This document shows, in pieces, positions 32,732-42,852 of a stretch of DNA of 48,708 nt (its first letter is position 1; the number at the start of each line of letters is the position of its first letter). The stretch spans positions 1-48,708 of the forward strand of contig JAQGKM010000133.1 of assembly GCA_028290125.1 (NCBI GenBank), read 5' to 3'. Both the position numbers and the translations under genes were made by a program. Source of the DNA: Hyphomicrobiales bacterium. Lineage in GTDB: Bacteria > Pseudomonadota > Alphaproteobacteria > Rhizobiales > Beijerinckiaceae. The notes beneath the pieces were generated by a model. It saw only the letters and a list, made by a program, of their open reading frames with translations. It was not told where the DNA came from and searched no databases.

Positions 32732-33880
32732 ATGAATCCCTTATTCGCGGATCTGCCGACCACCATATTCGAAACCATGTCTTCGCTGGCGCGTGAGCAT
32801 CAGGCGATCAATCTCGGACAGGGCTTTCCTGACGACCCCGGTCCGGAAGACGTTCGCCAGAAGGCGGCCGACGCGACGCTCCACGGATACAATCAATATC
32901 CGTCCATGATGGGAATCCCGGACCTTCGTGAGGCCATCGCCACGCATTATGGCCGGTTTCACGGACTGTCCATCGATCCGCAGCATGAAACACTCGTCAC
33001 GTCGGGGGCCACCGAAGCGCTGACGGCCGCCATTTTGTCGATCGTTCGCCCTGGCGACGAGGTGGTGCTGTTTCAGCCCGTGTATGATTCCTATCTCCCG
33101 ATGGTGCGTCTCGCTGGCGGAATTCCGAAGCTCGTGACCCTGAAGCCGCCGCACTGGCGCTTTTCGGCGGAAGACCTCGATGCCGTGTTCACGAGCCGGA
33201 CACGTGTCGTCCTCCTCAACACGCCGCTCAATCCGACAGGCACTGTCCTGCCGCGCGAGTCGCTTGAACTTTTGGCGTCGTACTGCACGCGCTATGACGC
33301 GGTCTGCATCAGCGACGAAGTGTGGGAGCATGTCGTCTTCGAAGGACATGAGCACGTCCCGATCATGACTATCCCGGGCATGCGCGAGCGAACCGTGAAG
33401 ATCGGTTCGGCAGGCAAGATCTTTTCGCTGACGGGCTGGAAGGTCGGGCTCGTCGTCGCCGCGCCGGACCTGCTGCGCGTCGTTTCCAAAGCGCACCAAT
33501 TCCTGACGTTCACGACGCCTCCGAATCTGCAAGCCGCTGTGGCCTACGGGCTTGCAAAGCCTGACGCCTATTTTGCCGCCATGAGGTCCGGCTTTCAGCG
33601 CAGCCGCGATCGGCTGACGAAAGGACTGCAAGCGCTCGGCTTCGACGTGATTCCGAGCCAGGGAACCTACTTCCTCAATATCGACATCGCGCCGCTGGGC
33701 GAAGCCGACGACTTTGCTTTCTGCAAGCGGCTTGTCGTCGAGCATGGCGTCGCGGCCATTCCGGTCTCGGCCTTCTATGCAGAGAGCCCGGTGCGCAACG
33801 TCGTGCGCCTTTGTTTTTCCAAGAATGACGAGACGCTGGACGCCGGCCTTGAGCGTCTGGCGCGCGCACTCGGCAAGTGA
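32732..33880 (+). CDS. PLP-dependent class I/II aminotransferase
   Basis: The 382-residue fold-type I enzyme has the INLGQGFPD beginning, the NTPLNPTG motif and the PLP lysine K229 in GSAGKIFSLTGWK. The GQGFPD start and the SxxKxFSxTGWK form resemble kynurenine aminotransferase / methionine aminotransferase (YbdL) and some DapC-like enzymes; the amino acid substrate cannot be fixed from sequence. Length is normal. The next gene begins 15 bases after its stop, so the two may share a transcript. Confidence 0.87.
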   Translation: MNPLFADLPTTIFETMSSLAREHQAINLGQGFPDDPGPEDVRQKAADATLHGYNQYPSMMGIPDLREAIATHYGRFHGLSIDPQHETLVTSGATEALTAAILSIVRPGDEVVLFQPVYDSYLPMVRLAGGIPKLVTLKPPHWRFSAEDLDAVFTSRTRVVLLNTPLNPTGTVLPRESLELLASYCTRYDAVCISDEVWEHVVFEGHEHVPIMTIPGMRERTVKIGSAGKIFSLTGWKVGLVVAAPDLLRVVSKAHQFLTFTTPPNLQAAVAYGLAKPDAYFAAMRSGFQRSRDRLTKGLQALGFDVIPSQGTYFLNIDIAPLGEADDFAFCKRLVVEHGVAAIPVSAFYAESPVRNVVRLCFSKNDETLDAGLERLARALGK

Positions 33881-33894
33881 CGGGAGCTTTTTCA

Positions 33895-34995
33895 ATGACG
33901 AAAAACCTGGGCGGACTTTTGTGCGCGATTCTGATCGGCTTCATGACCGCGACACCGTCCGCTCGGGCAGCCGACCGGGTCGTCCATGTCTACAATTGGT
34001 CGGATTACATTGACGCCAAGGCGCTGGACGAATTCACGCGCGAGACCGGCATCAAGGTCGTGTACGACACCTACGATTCCAACGAAATTCTCGAAACGAA
34101 ACTGCTGGCCGGCCGCACTGGATATGACGTGGTCGTTCCGTCCGCCACTTTCCTGCAACGGCAGATTCAGGCGGGCGTCTATCAACCGCTCGACATGAGC
34201 AAACTGCCCAACGCCAAAAACCTGTGGCCTGAGGTCATGAAGCGGCTTGCCGTTTACGACCCCGGCAACCGGTTCGCCGTCAATTACATGTGGTTCACGA
34301 CGGGCATTGCATTCAACATCGAGAAAGTCCGGCAGCGGCTGGGCAAGACGGCTGTCGACAGCTGGGATGCCGTCTTCAAGCCGGAGAACCTCAAGCGTGT
34401 CGCCGATTGTGGCGTGTACGTGCTGGACAGTCCCGAGGACATGTTCGCAATCGCCTTGCGGTACATGGCCATGAACCCCGATTCCAAGAAGCCCGAGGAC
34501 ATTCGGAAGGCCGCAGGCCTTCTCGCGCAGATGCGCGCGAACGTGAAGAAATATCACTCGTCCGAGTACATCAACGCTTTGGCCAATGGTGACATCTGTA
34601 TGGCGATCGGCTGGGCCGGCGACGCATTCCAGGCCCGCAATCGCGCTCTTGAAGCCAAGAATGACGTCGCCATCGCCTACGTCATCCCGAAGGAAGGGAC
34701 GTTGATGTCGCTCGACAGTTTCGCGATCCCCAAGGATGCGCCGCATGTCGCCGAAGCGCACGCCTTCATCGACTTCATGCTGCGGCCCGAAATTGCGGCC
34801 CGCAACACCAGCGTGACGAACTTCGCCAACAGCGTCACCGAGTCGAAGCAACTCCTCGACAAGAGCGTCGCCGATAACCCGGCGATCTATCCTGATGCGG
34901 GCACGATGGCGCGGCTCTTCACGGTGTCGCCTTATGACGCGCAGACGCAGCGCCTCGTGACGCGCGAATGGACACGGGTCAAGACGGGGAAATAG
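33895..34995 (+). CDS. Periplasmic spermidine/putrescine-binding protein (PotD/PotF family)
   Basis: The 366-residue protein has a signal peptide (hydrophobic residues about 7-20, cleavage probably after SARA) and the polyamine-binding-protein motif VVHVYNWSDYID, then GYDVVVPSATF and the C-terminal MARLFTVSPYDAQTQRL of the PotF branch. Such proteins feed ABC polyamine importers, yet no potA, potB or potC-like gene is adjacent. ATG 33895 is preferred over GTG 33877 because GGGAG lies 8 bases upstream. The ligand (putrescine, spermidine or another amine) is inferred. Confidence 0.88.
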   Translation: MTKNLGGLLCAILIGFMTATPSARAADRVVHVYNWSDYIDAKALDEFTRETGIKVVYDTYDSNEILETKLLAGRTGYDVVVPSATFLQRQIQAGVYQPLDMSKLPNAKNLWPEVMKRLAVYDPGNRFAVNYMWFTTGIAFNIEKVRQRLGKTAVDSWDAVFKPENLKRVADCGVYVLDSPEDMFAIALRYMAMNPDSKKPEDIRKAAGLLAQMRANVKKYHSSEYINALANGDICMAIGWAGDAFQARNRALEAKNDVAIAYVIPKEGTLMSLDSFAIPKDAPHVAEAHAFIDFMLRPEIAARNTSVTNFANSVTESKQLLDKSVADNPAIYPDAGTMARLFTVSPYDAQTQRLVTREWTRVKTGK

Positions 34996-35028
34996 CGCAG
35001 GCGACAGGAGCGCCCGACGCGCCCGCCA

Positions 35029-36060
35029 TCACTCGATGAGTTCGCGCGCGCGGGCCGCGAGATGCTTCGGCGTTGCCAAGACCTTCGTGACGAATTGCTG
35101 CATGTCGGCGCCCCGGACGGGATCGATGTCGATGTTCGCAGCCGCAGCTTCCTTCACGAAGTCCGGATCTTTCATGACGGCGTCAAAGGCGTCGCGTAGC
35201 GCTTTCACGCGCTCTTCGGGGACGCCCGGCGTGGTCGCGAGCGGCCGGCCGAGGCGTGTGCCGGACACGAGCAGTTCCACCACCTTGCGACTGTCGGGGT
35301 CTGCGATCACGTCTTCGACGGACGGCACGAACGGCAGGTCGGCAGCCTTGGGACCGGCCTGAACGATGACCGTAATGTCCTTGTTGGCGAGCCACGATGG
35401 CTTGGTGACCTTCCAGCTCGACCAGGTGTTGTTGCGCGCACCGACCTCGCCGCGCTCCATCGCGAGGTTCACGTCATTGCCACCCGGATAGCCGGTGACG
35501 ATCTTGAATTTGGTGCCGGCGAATTCGTTGAGCATGGCGGGAAACATGTAGGTGATGGCGCCGCGGCCGGTTGCGCCAGCGATCACTTCCGTCTTGCGGG
35601 CGTCCTCGATGGTTTTCACGCCCGTGGTCTTCCAGACCGTCATCGTCTCGACGGTCGGGCAGATCGACCCGATCCAGCTGAATTTCTCGGCGTCGAACAT
35701 GACGCCCTTGACGCCGGCGGCCTGCATCGCCGGGAAGGTGTTCGCCAGCATCCCGATATTGGTGCCGTCGCGGGGGGCGACCTCATAAAGATAGTTCGCC
35801 ATCTTGAGCCCGCCCGCGCCCGTCATGTTCTGCGGAACGACGTTGGGATTGCCCGGGATGTACCTCCCGATGTAGCGGGACACCATGCGGGCGTGGAGAT
35901 CGTATTCGCCGCCCACCGCGACACCGATCAGGACGTTCACGTTCTTGCCGCGGTAGAACTCTGACACGCTGTCGGCCTGCGCCGCACTGGCGGCCACGAC
36001 CGCGCCCAGCAAGCCAATAACATGCGCTTGAAGCGCCATGGTGAAAGAACGACCCATCAT
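35029..36060 (-). CDS. Bug/TctC-type tripartite tricarboxylate transporter solute receptor
   Basis: The 343-residue protein has a signal peptide (hydrophobic core about residues 8-25, cleavage probably after AQA) and a Bug-type periplasmic binding fold: FYRGKNVNVLIGVAVGGEYD, the NMTGAGGLKMANYL loop and a late PGVPEERVKALRDAFD segment. Bug proteins bind carboxylates and deliver them to TctAB; no tctA or tctB is adjacent, as is common for orphan Bugs. Either ATG 36060 or ATG 36057 could be the start; GGAGG is just upstream. It is tail to tail with the polyamine receptor. Confidence 0.85.
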   Translation of the reverse strand: MMGRSFTMALQAHVIGLLGAVVAASAAQADSVSEFYRGKNVNVLIGVAVGGEYDLHARMVSRYIGRYIPGNPNVVPQNMTGAGGLKMANYLYEVAPRDGTNIGMLANTFPAMQAAGVKGVMFDAEKFSWIGSICPTVETMTVWKTTGVKTIEDARKTEVIAGATGRGAITYMFPAMLNEFAGTKFKIVTGYPGGNDVNLAMERGEVGARNNTWSSWKVTKPSWLANKDITVIVQAGPKAADLPFVPSVEDVIADPDSRKVVELLVSGTRLGRPLATTPGVPEERVKALRDAFDAVMKDPDFVKEAAAANIDIDPVRGADMQQFVTKVLATPKHLAARARELIE

Positions 36061-36149
36061 TTCCTCCCGAAACTTCCGCCGTTCGCCAGCGTGTGTAAGG
36101 CGATTATCTCAGGTGGCGACGTTTCCGTCCACGACCGCGTCGCCCGCGC

Positions 36150-37034
36150 CTACTTCTGGCACTTCGGGCAGTAGAAGGTAGAGCGGCCGCTTTGGACGAT
36201 TCGTTTCACGATGCCGCCACAACCGGGAGTCGGGCAGGGCTCGCCTTCGCGGTCATAGACGCGGAAATGATGCTGGAAATAACCGAGTGAGCCATCCGTC
36301 AGCTTGTGATCGCGCAGGGACGACCCGCCGGCGCGAATAGCGTCCTTCAGCACGGCCTTGATGTCGTCAGCGAGCCGGACCGAGGCGGCGGTAGCGGCTC
36401 CGCTTTTACGCGCGAGTGTGCCGGCGATGCGTTTCGGCGACAGCCGCGCCATGTTGAGCGCCTCGCACACGTAGATATTACCCAGCCCCGCGACGAGGCC
36501 CTGATCGAGCAGCGCGGCCTTGAGCGGCGTCTTCCGCCCCTTCAGCAGGGCGGCAAGGCTGTCCCCGCTCAACTCGTTGCCGAGCGGCTCCATTCCGAGT
36601 CCCTTGAAGGAAGCGTGCTCGGCCAAGTCTGCGCGGGCGACCAGGTCCATGAAACCGAACCGGCGCGGGTCGTTGTACGTGACCGTGAACCCGTTCGAGA
36701 GATGGAACACGATGTGGTCATGCACGGCGGCGGCTGACCGCTCGTGATGAAAAACCCCGGGAGTGGTTGCACCGCTGGTGTCTCGTTCGACGCGGAATGA
36801 GCCGCTCATTCCGAGATGCATGATCAGTGTCATGCCATCGTCGAGGTCAGCGAGGAGGTATTTGGCGCGGCGTCCTAGGCTCGTGATTGTCCGCCCCTGA
36901 AGGCGTTCTCCGAATTGTTCGGGAAGCGGGAAGCGGAGATCCGGCCGCCTTTGCTCCACCCTGTCGATCCGGGCGCCCTGCAGGGCCGGCTCGAGGCCAC
37001 GCCGGACGGTCTCGACCTCGGGAAGTTCAGGCAT
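36150..37034 (-). CDS. mutM: Formamidopyrimidine-DNA glycosylase (Fpg)
   Basis: The 294-residue repair enzyme removes 8-oxoguanine and nicks the site. The N-terminal PELPEVETVRRGL carries the catalytic proline (residue 2) and E3. The C-terminal zinc finger is complete with C267, C272, C289 and C292. The helix-two-turn-helix region (GLGNIYVCEAL) is present. It is back to back with ubiE, an arrangement conserved in Hyphomicrobiales. Confidence 0.96.
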   Translation of the reverse strand: MPELPEVETVRRGLEPALQGARIDRVEQRRPDLRFPLPEQFGERLQGRTITSLGRRAKYLLADLDDGMTLIMHLGMSGSFRVERDTSGATTPGVFHHERSAAAVHDHIVFHLSNGFTVTYNDPRRFGFMDLVARADLAEHASFKGLGMEPLGNELSGDSLAALLKGRKTPLKAALLDQGLVAGLGNIYVCEALNMARLSPKRIAGTLARKSGAATAASVRLADDIKAVLKDAIRAGGSSLRDHKLTDGSLGYFQHHFRVYDREGEPCPTPGCGGIVKRIVQSGRSTFYCPKCQK

Positions 37035-37139
37035 AAGGACTTGGCTCTCGGTCTGCAGTCGCGCGGTTCAGGATGATTGCGATCCTACATGGTCAATTCC
37101 GTGCTGTCGCGTTATGGTCCCGCCGCTCTGGAGTCAGTC

Positions 37140-37919
37140 ATGGTTCACGCTTCACCGTCCGGCCCTCGTCCCGAGGAAGACACGCATTTTGGCTTTGAGA
37201 CCGTTCGTCTCGGGCAGAAGCAGGCGCTCGTCGACGATGTCTTCCACAAGGTCGCGGACCGCTACGACCTCATGAACGATTTCATGTCCATGGGACTGCA
37301 CCGGGCCTGGAAGGACGTGCTCGTCTCCATGGTGAAGCCGCCGAAGGCTCGGCCGTTTCGTCATCTGGATGTCGCCGGTGGCACGGGCGACGTCGCATTC
37401 CGCGTCGCGCAGGCGGGCGGATCCGACACCGATGTGACGATCCTCGACATCAACGGCGAGATGCTACGGGTCGGCGAGGCGCGCGCCGCCAAGAGGCGCG
37501 TCCCCGGGCATCTTACATTCGTCGAAGCGAACGCCGAGGACCTGCCGCTGCCGGACAACAGCTTCGACGCCTACACGATCGCCTTCGGAATTCGCAACGT
37601 ACCCCGCATCGAGCGGGCGCTGGCGGAAGCCCATCGCGTGCTGAAGCGCGGCGGCCGCTTCCTTTGCCTCGAATTTTCGAGCGTCAACCTGCCCGGGCTC
37701 GACAAGATCTACGAAGCCTATTCGTTCACGGCCATACCGGCGATGGGCAAGGCTGTCACGGGCGACGGGCAGCCTTACCGTTATCTCGTGGAGTCGATCC
37801 GCAAGTTTCCGCATCCCGAAACCTTCCGCGACATGATCGAGGACGCGGGCTTCAAGCGCGCCGCCTATACGCGGCTGACCGGCGGCGTGGTCGCCATCCA
37901 CTCCGGCTGGAAGCTCTGA
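37140..37919 (+). CDS. ubiE: Demethylmenaquinone/2-polyprenyl-6-methoxybenzoquinol C-methyltransferase
   Basis: The 259-residue SAM-dependent enzyme methylates the ring in ubiquinone synthesis. Motifs: FGFETVRLGQKQALVDDVF, the YDLMNDFMSMGLHRAWK segment, the SAM loop LDVAGGTGDVAF, and YTIAFGIRNV. ATG 37140 is chosen because GGAG lies 6 bases upstream; the frame is open to 37077. It is followed after 3 bases by ubiB, which acts in the same pathway. Confidence 0.95.
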   Translation: MVHASPSGPRPEEDTHFGFETVRLGQKQALVDDVFHKVADRYDLMNDFMSMGLHRAWKDVLVSMVKPPKARPFRHLDVAGGTGDVAFRVAQAGGSDTDVTILDINGEMLRVGEARAAKRRVPGHLTFVEANAEDLPLPDNSFDAYTIAFGIRNVPRIERALAEAHRVLKRGGRFLCLEFSSVNLPGLDKIYEAYSFTAIPAMGKAVTGDGQPYRYLVESIRKFPHPETFRDMIEDAGFKRAAYTRLTGGVVAIHSGWKL

Positions 37920-37922
37920 CGC

Positions 37923-39497
37923 ATGGCGTTTTTCGGAACTGTCGGGCATTTGTGGCGACTGGCGCGCGCAGGCTACGTGCTGGCTCGGGAAGGCGTGTTC
38001 GCCAACATCGATCCAGTCAGCCTGCCGCCTGCTGCGCGGCTTCCGCTCGCATTGGCGCGTTTGATCGAGCGGCGGGTGGACGCGCCAAGACCGGCGCGTC
38101 TCGCGGTGGCGATCAGCCGGCTCGGCCCATCCTATGTCAAGCTCGGCCAGTTCCTGGCGACGCGTCCCGATGTCGTGGGGCCGTCGGTCGTTCGGGATCT
38201 TGAAGCCCTGCAGGACCGGATGGCGCCGTTCCCGCAAGCCATCGCCGAAGCGCAGGTCGCCGCAGCGTTCGGGCGGCCCGTGCACGAGATTTACACGTAT
38301 TTCGGCCCCGCGGTTGCCGCAGCGTCCATCGCACAGGTTCATCGCGCGCGCGTTCGCGACGGCGATGGCGAGCGGGATGTCGCCGTCAAGATCCTGCGGC
38401 CCGGCGTGCAGGTGCGCTTTGCGCGTGATCTCGACGACATGTACGCGGCGGCCCGTTTCGCGGCGCGTTACTTCCGCGATGCCGACCGCCTGCGGCCCGT
38501 CGAAGTGGTCGAGACGCTCGAACGATCTGTCCGGATGGAGATGGATTTCCGGCTCGAGGCCGCCGCCGCTTCGGAGTTTGCCGAGAACGTCGTCGACGAT
38601 CCCGAATTTCGCATTCCCTCAATCGATTGGGACCGCACCGCCAAGGAGGTCCTCACGCTCGAGTGGATCGACGGCATCCCGCTCACCGATCTCGCCGCCC
38701 TCGAACGCGCCGGGCACGATCTGCCACGGCTGGGGCGCATCGTCATCCAGTCGTTTCTGAATCACGCTCTGCGCGACGGCTTTTTCCACGCCGACATGCA
38801 TCAGGGAAACCTGTTCCTTGACGCGACCGGGCGACTTGTCGCCGTTGATTTCGGCATCACGGGCCGGCTCGGGCTCAAGGAACGCCGCTTCCTGGCTGAA
38901 ATTCTGTACGGCTTCATCACGCGTAATTACCGCCGTGTTGCCGAAGTGCATTTCGAAGCCGGATATGTTCCGGAAACGTTCAGCATCGACGACTTCTCGC
39001 AAGCGGTGCGCGCGATCGGAGAACCGATCCACTCGCGCACTGCCGATCAGATCTCGATGGCGAAGCTGCTGACGCTTCTGTTCGAGATCACGGCCATTTT
39101 CGAGATGAAGACCCGCACCGAACTGGTCATGCTGCAGAAAACCATGGTGGTCGTCGAAGGCGTCGGGCGAACGCTCGATCCGAAGCTCGACCTGTGGTCG
39201 ACGGCGGAGCCGGTTGTGCGCAGCTGGATCGAGGAGAACCTCGGCCCGCGTGGCAAGATCGAGGATTTCGGGCGCAATCTCTCGACCATTGCGCGCTTCG
39301 CCAATGAGTTGCCGAACGTGCTTCTGCGCGGCGAGCGGCTCGTCGAGCGCTTCGAGCGCATGGCGTCGGATGGGTTCGAGTTGTCTGGGCGGACGGTCGA
39401 GCGGATCGGTCGCGCCGAGGCGCAGCGCGCGCGTTCCGGTCACGCCGCCTTGTGGGTGATCGCTGTCCTGCTGGCGATTGGCCTCTGGCTCCGCTAA
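37923..39497 (+). CDS. ubiB: Ubiquinone biosynthesis protein UbiB (ABC1/ADCK family)
   Basis: The 524-residue atypical kinase-like protein supports ubiquinone synthesis at the membrane. Diagnostic features: KLGQFLATRPDVVG (the KxGQ motif), the alanine-rich AAASIAQVHRARV loop replacing the glycine loop, DMHQGNLF and VDFGITG in the catalytic lobe, and one C-terminal membrane helix (about residues 503-522). Its end overlaps the upstream region of coaBC, whose start lies 22 bases on. Confidence 0.94.
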   Translation: MAFFGTVGHLWRLARAGYVLAREGVFANIDPVSLPPAARLPLALARLIERRVDAPRPARLAVAISRLGPSYVKLGQFLATRPDVVGPSVVRDLEALQDRMAPFPQAIAEAQVAAAFGRPVHEIYTYFGPAVAAASIAQVHRARVRDGDGERDVAVKILRPGVQVRFARDLDDMYAAARFAARYFRDADRLRPVEVVETLERSVRMEMDFRLEAAAASEFAENVVDDPEFRIPSIDWDRTAKEVLTLEWIDGIPLTDLAALERAGHDLPRLGRIVIQSFLNHALRDGFFHADMHQGNLFLDATGRLVAVDFGITGRLGLKERRFLAEILYGFITRNYRRVAEVHFEAGYVPETFSIDDFSQAVRAIGEPIHSRTADQISMAKLLTLLFEITAIFEMKTRTELVMLQKTMVVVEGVGRTLDPKLDLWSTAEPVVRSWIEENLGPRGKIEDFGRNLSTIARFANELPNVLLRGERLVERFERMASDGFELSGRTVERIGRAEAQRARSGHAALWVIAVLLAIGLWLR

Positions 39498-39519
39498 TCT
39501 GCTGCTCGCGGGAGATGAC

Positions 39520-40788
39520 ATGGCGCAGGTGGAACAATCCTTGAGAGGCCGCAAGATCCTGCTGATCGTGGGCGGCGGGATCGCTGCCTACAAGGCGCTG
39601 GATCTCGTGCGACGCCTGCGCGAGCGGGGCGCACAGGTGCGCGCCGTGCTGACGCCCGCCGGCCGCGAGTTCGTGACTCCGCTGTCGCTCGCAAGTCTCA
39701 GCGGTCAGCCGGTGCACGAGAGTCTCTTCTCGCTGACCGACGAGACCGAAATGGGCCACATCGAATTGTCGCGATCGGCCGATCTCGTCGTCGTTGCCCC
39801 GGCAACGGCGGACCTGATGGCGAAAGCCGCCAATGGACTCGCCAACGATCTCGCATCGACGCTTCTGCTCGCGACCGACAAGAAGGTTCTGATGGCGCCC
39901 GCCATGAACGTGCGCATGTGGCTGCATCCGGCGACGTTGCGAAATGTGGCGCAGTTGAGAGCCGACGGCGTGCTTTTCGCTGGCCCGGCCGATGGCGAAA
40001 TGGCCTGCGGTGAATTCGGCCCGGGCCGCATGAGCGAGCCGCTCGAAATCGTCGCTGCGGTGGAGCAGGCACTGGCAGGAGAGACGCGCATTCCATTGCC
40101 AGGCGATGCGGCAACGAACTCGTCGCTCCTAAAAGGCCGTCGTGTGGTGATCACGTCCGGCCCGACGCATGAACCCATCGACCCCGTGCGCTACATCGCA
40201 AATCGCTCGTCGGGCCGACAGGGGCACGCCATCGCTCTGGCGGCTGCGCGCGCGGGCGCTCACGTCACGCTGATCAGCGGGCCCGTATCCATTCCCGATC
40301 CGGCCGGTGTCGAAATGCGCAAAGTGGAGACAGCCCGGGACATGCTCGCGGCTGTCGACGCCGCGCTGCCGGCAGATATCTTCATCGGCGCCGCCGCTGT
40401 CGCGGACTGGCGCGTCGAGGGTGCCGCCGATCGCAAGATCAAGAAGACCGCTGCTGCCAGCCCATCTCTGACACTCACGGAAAACCCGGACATTCTCGCG
40501 CATGTCGCCGCGGGCACGGCCAACCGGCCGTCGCTTGTCGTCGGCTTCGCTGCCGAGACGGATCATCTTCTCGATCACGCGCGCGCGAAGCTCGCCCGCA
40601 AGGGCTGCGACCTGATCGTGGCGAATGATGTCGGCACAGGGACGGGCGTCATGGGCGGGACCAGCAACACGGTGCATCTCGTCTCCCGCGACGGCGTCGA
40701 ATCGTGGCCGCTGCTCGACAAGGACGAAGTCGCACGTCGTCTCGTCGAGCGATGTGCGATGCTGCTGGCGGGATCGGGATCGACATGA
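39520..40788 (+). CDS. coaBC: Bifunctional phosphopantothenoylcysteine decarboxylase / phosphopantothenate-cysteine ligase
   Basis: The 422-residue fusion catalyses two CoA steps. The N-terminal CoaC flavoprotein domain has GGGIAAYKALDLVRRL, the catalytic histidine in MGHIELSRSAD, PAMNVRMW and the active cysteine in MACGEFGPGRM. The C-terminal CoaB domain starts near residue 205 with RRVVITSGPTHEPIDPVRY and includes NRSSGRQG. ATG 39520 has GGGAG 6 bases upstream. Its stop overlaps dut as ATGA. Confidence 0.95.
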   Translation: MAQVEQSLRGRKILLIVGGGIAAYKALDLVRRLRERGAQVRAVLTPAGREFVTPLSLASLSGQPVHESLFSLTDETEMGHIELSRSADLVVVAPATADLMAKAANGLANDLASTLLLATDKKVLMAPAMNVRMWLHPATLRNVAQLRADGVLFAGPADGEMACGEFGPGRMSEPLEIVAAVEQALAGETRIPLPGDAATNSSLLKGRRVVITSGPTHEPIDPVRYIANRSSGRQGHAIALAAARAGAHVTLISGPVSIPDPAGVEMRKVETARDMLAAVDAALPADIFIGAAAVADWRVEGAADRKIKKTAAASPSLTLTENPDILAHVAAGTANRPSLVVGFAAETDHLLDHARAKLARKGCDLIVANDVGTGTGVMGGTSNTVHLVSRDGVESWPLLDKDEVARRLVERCAMLLAGSGST

Positions 40789-41258
40789 CGATCGAGCTGC
40801 GCATCAGGCGTCTCCCGCACGGCAGCGACCTGCCGTTGCCGCAGTATCAGTCCGAGGCGGCCGCAGGCCTCGACCTGGTCGCAGCCATTCCGCGACAAGC
40901 AACGCTCGTCATCGAACCTGGCGGTCGCGATCTGGTGCCTACCGGGCTCAGCATTGAACTGCCGGATGGATTTGAGGCGCAGGTCCGGCCGCGCTCGGGC
41001 CTCGCGCTTCGCCATGGCGTCACGGTGCTCAATTCACCCGGGACGATCGACGCCGACTACCGCGGAGAGATCTGCGTCATTCTCATCAATCACGGATCGG
41101 AGCCATTCGCCATTTCGCGCGGCGACCGGATTGCGCAGATGGTCGTGGCTCCGGTCAGCCGCGTCGTTCTCTCAGAGGCGACGACCTTGTCGACGTCGGC
41201 CCGCGGGACCGGCGGCTTTGGCTCGACGGGCCTCGCTCCCGAGCGGAGCCCGGAATGA
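40785..41258 (+). CDS. dut: dUTP diphosphatase (dUTPase)
   Basis: The 157-residue trimeric enzyme hydrolyses dUTP to dUMP, keeping uracil out of DNA. Motifs are complete: AAAGLDLVAA, RPRSGLALRHG, GTIDADYRGEI and the C-terminal P-loop-like GTGGFGSTG. It overlaps coaBC (ATGA) at the start and the Rrf2 gene (ATGA) at the end. The coaBC-dut pairing is widespread. Confidence 0.96.
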   Translation: MTIELRIRRLPHGSDLPLPQYQSEAAAGLDLVAAIPRQATLVIEPGGRDLVPTGLSIELPDGFEAQVRPRSGLALRHGVTVLNSPGTIDADYRGEICVILINHGSEPFAISRGDRIAQMVVAPVSRVVLSEATTLSTSARGTGGFGSTGLAPERSPE

Positions 41259-41707
41259 TCCTGTTGTCGCGTCGCAGCCAACTGGCGATTGCCGCCGTCG
41301 TCGACGTCGCGCTGCACGCGCGTCCCTCGCCGGTCGCTGCGAAGGCGCTTGCTGCACGCCACAACCTGCCACCGCGTCACCTGGAGACGCTGCTGCAGGC
41401 GCTGGTGAAGGCAGGCATTCTGAAGGGCGTGCGAGGACCGCGAGGCGGGTATGAACTGGCTCGAGAGCGCCGGCGAATTTCTGCCGGCGAGATCGTACGG
41501 GCCGCCATGGCGGATGGTCTGGAGGAGGGCGTTGGGCCAGCGCCGGAGTCGAAACTCGTCGACGTCGTCATCCAGCCTTTGGTGGAGGTCGCAAGCCGGA
41601 GATTTCTGTCCGAACTCGACGCCGTCACGGTGGATGATCTCTGCCGCCGTGCTGGAGACCTGACGGTATTCGACGACCGGAAAGCCGGTGCGGATTTTAC
41701 AATCTGA
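41255..41707 (+). CDS. Rrf2-family transcriptional regulator
   Basis: The 150-residue protein has the winged-HTH start MILLSRRSQLAIAAVVDVAL and the GVRGPRGGYELAR wing typical of Rrf2. The three clustered cysteines that bind the Fe-S cluster in IscR, NsrR and RirA are missing (only one cysteine, far C-terminal), so it resembles the cluster-free CymR type that senses cysteine status through CysK. Its gene lies directly upstream of cysK, which supports this, but regulation of cysK is inferred. It is coupled to dut by ATGA. Confidence 0.87.
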   Translation: MILLSRRSQLAIAAVVDVALHARPSPVAAKALAARHNLPPRHLETLLQALVKAGILKGVRGPRGGYELARERRRISAGEIVRAAMADGLEEGVGPAPESKLVDVVIQPLVEVASRRFLSELDAVTVDDLCRRAGDLTVFDDRKAGADFTI

Positions 41708-41747
41708 AATCGGATAAGACAGAAAATATCGACGCATGGTGTGAAAT

Positions 41748-41765
41748 CTGGTAGGGATAAACCAG
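41748..41765. promoter_or_regulatory. Inverted repeat before cysK (possible Rrf2 operator)
   Basis: CTGGT and ACCAG flank eight bases, AGGGATAA, in the 76-base gap between the Rrf2 gene and cysK. It ends 18 bases before the cysK ATG. Arms are only five bases, so chance is possible; position makes an operator for the adjacent regulator plausible. Confidence 0.3.
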
Positions 41766-41783
41766 CATCGAGGGAGATGACCC

Positions 41784-42755
<972 letters not shown>

Positions 42756-42773
42756 TCCGCTCTTCAATTGACC

Positions 42774-42800
42774 AAAGGGGCGCCCTACGGCGCCCCTTTT
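42774..42800 (+). terminator. Intrinsic terminator after cysK
   Basis: AAAGGGGCGCC (42774-42784) pairs perfectly with GGCGCCCCTTT (42789-42799) around a 4-base loop CTAC, and the stem ends in TTTT. The structure would work on the plus strand for cysK; there is no opposing gene. Confidence 0.85.
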
Positions 42801-42852
42801 CATTTCTGCGTAGCTGTTCTAGCCCTAACGTCCCGAGCCGGCGGAGCGCAGC

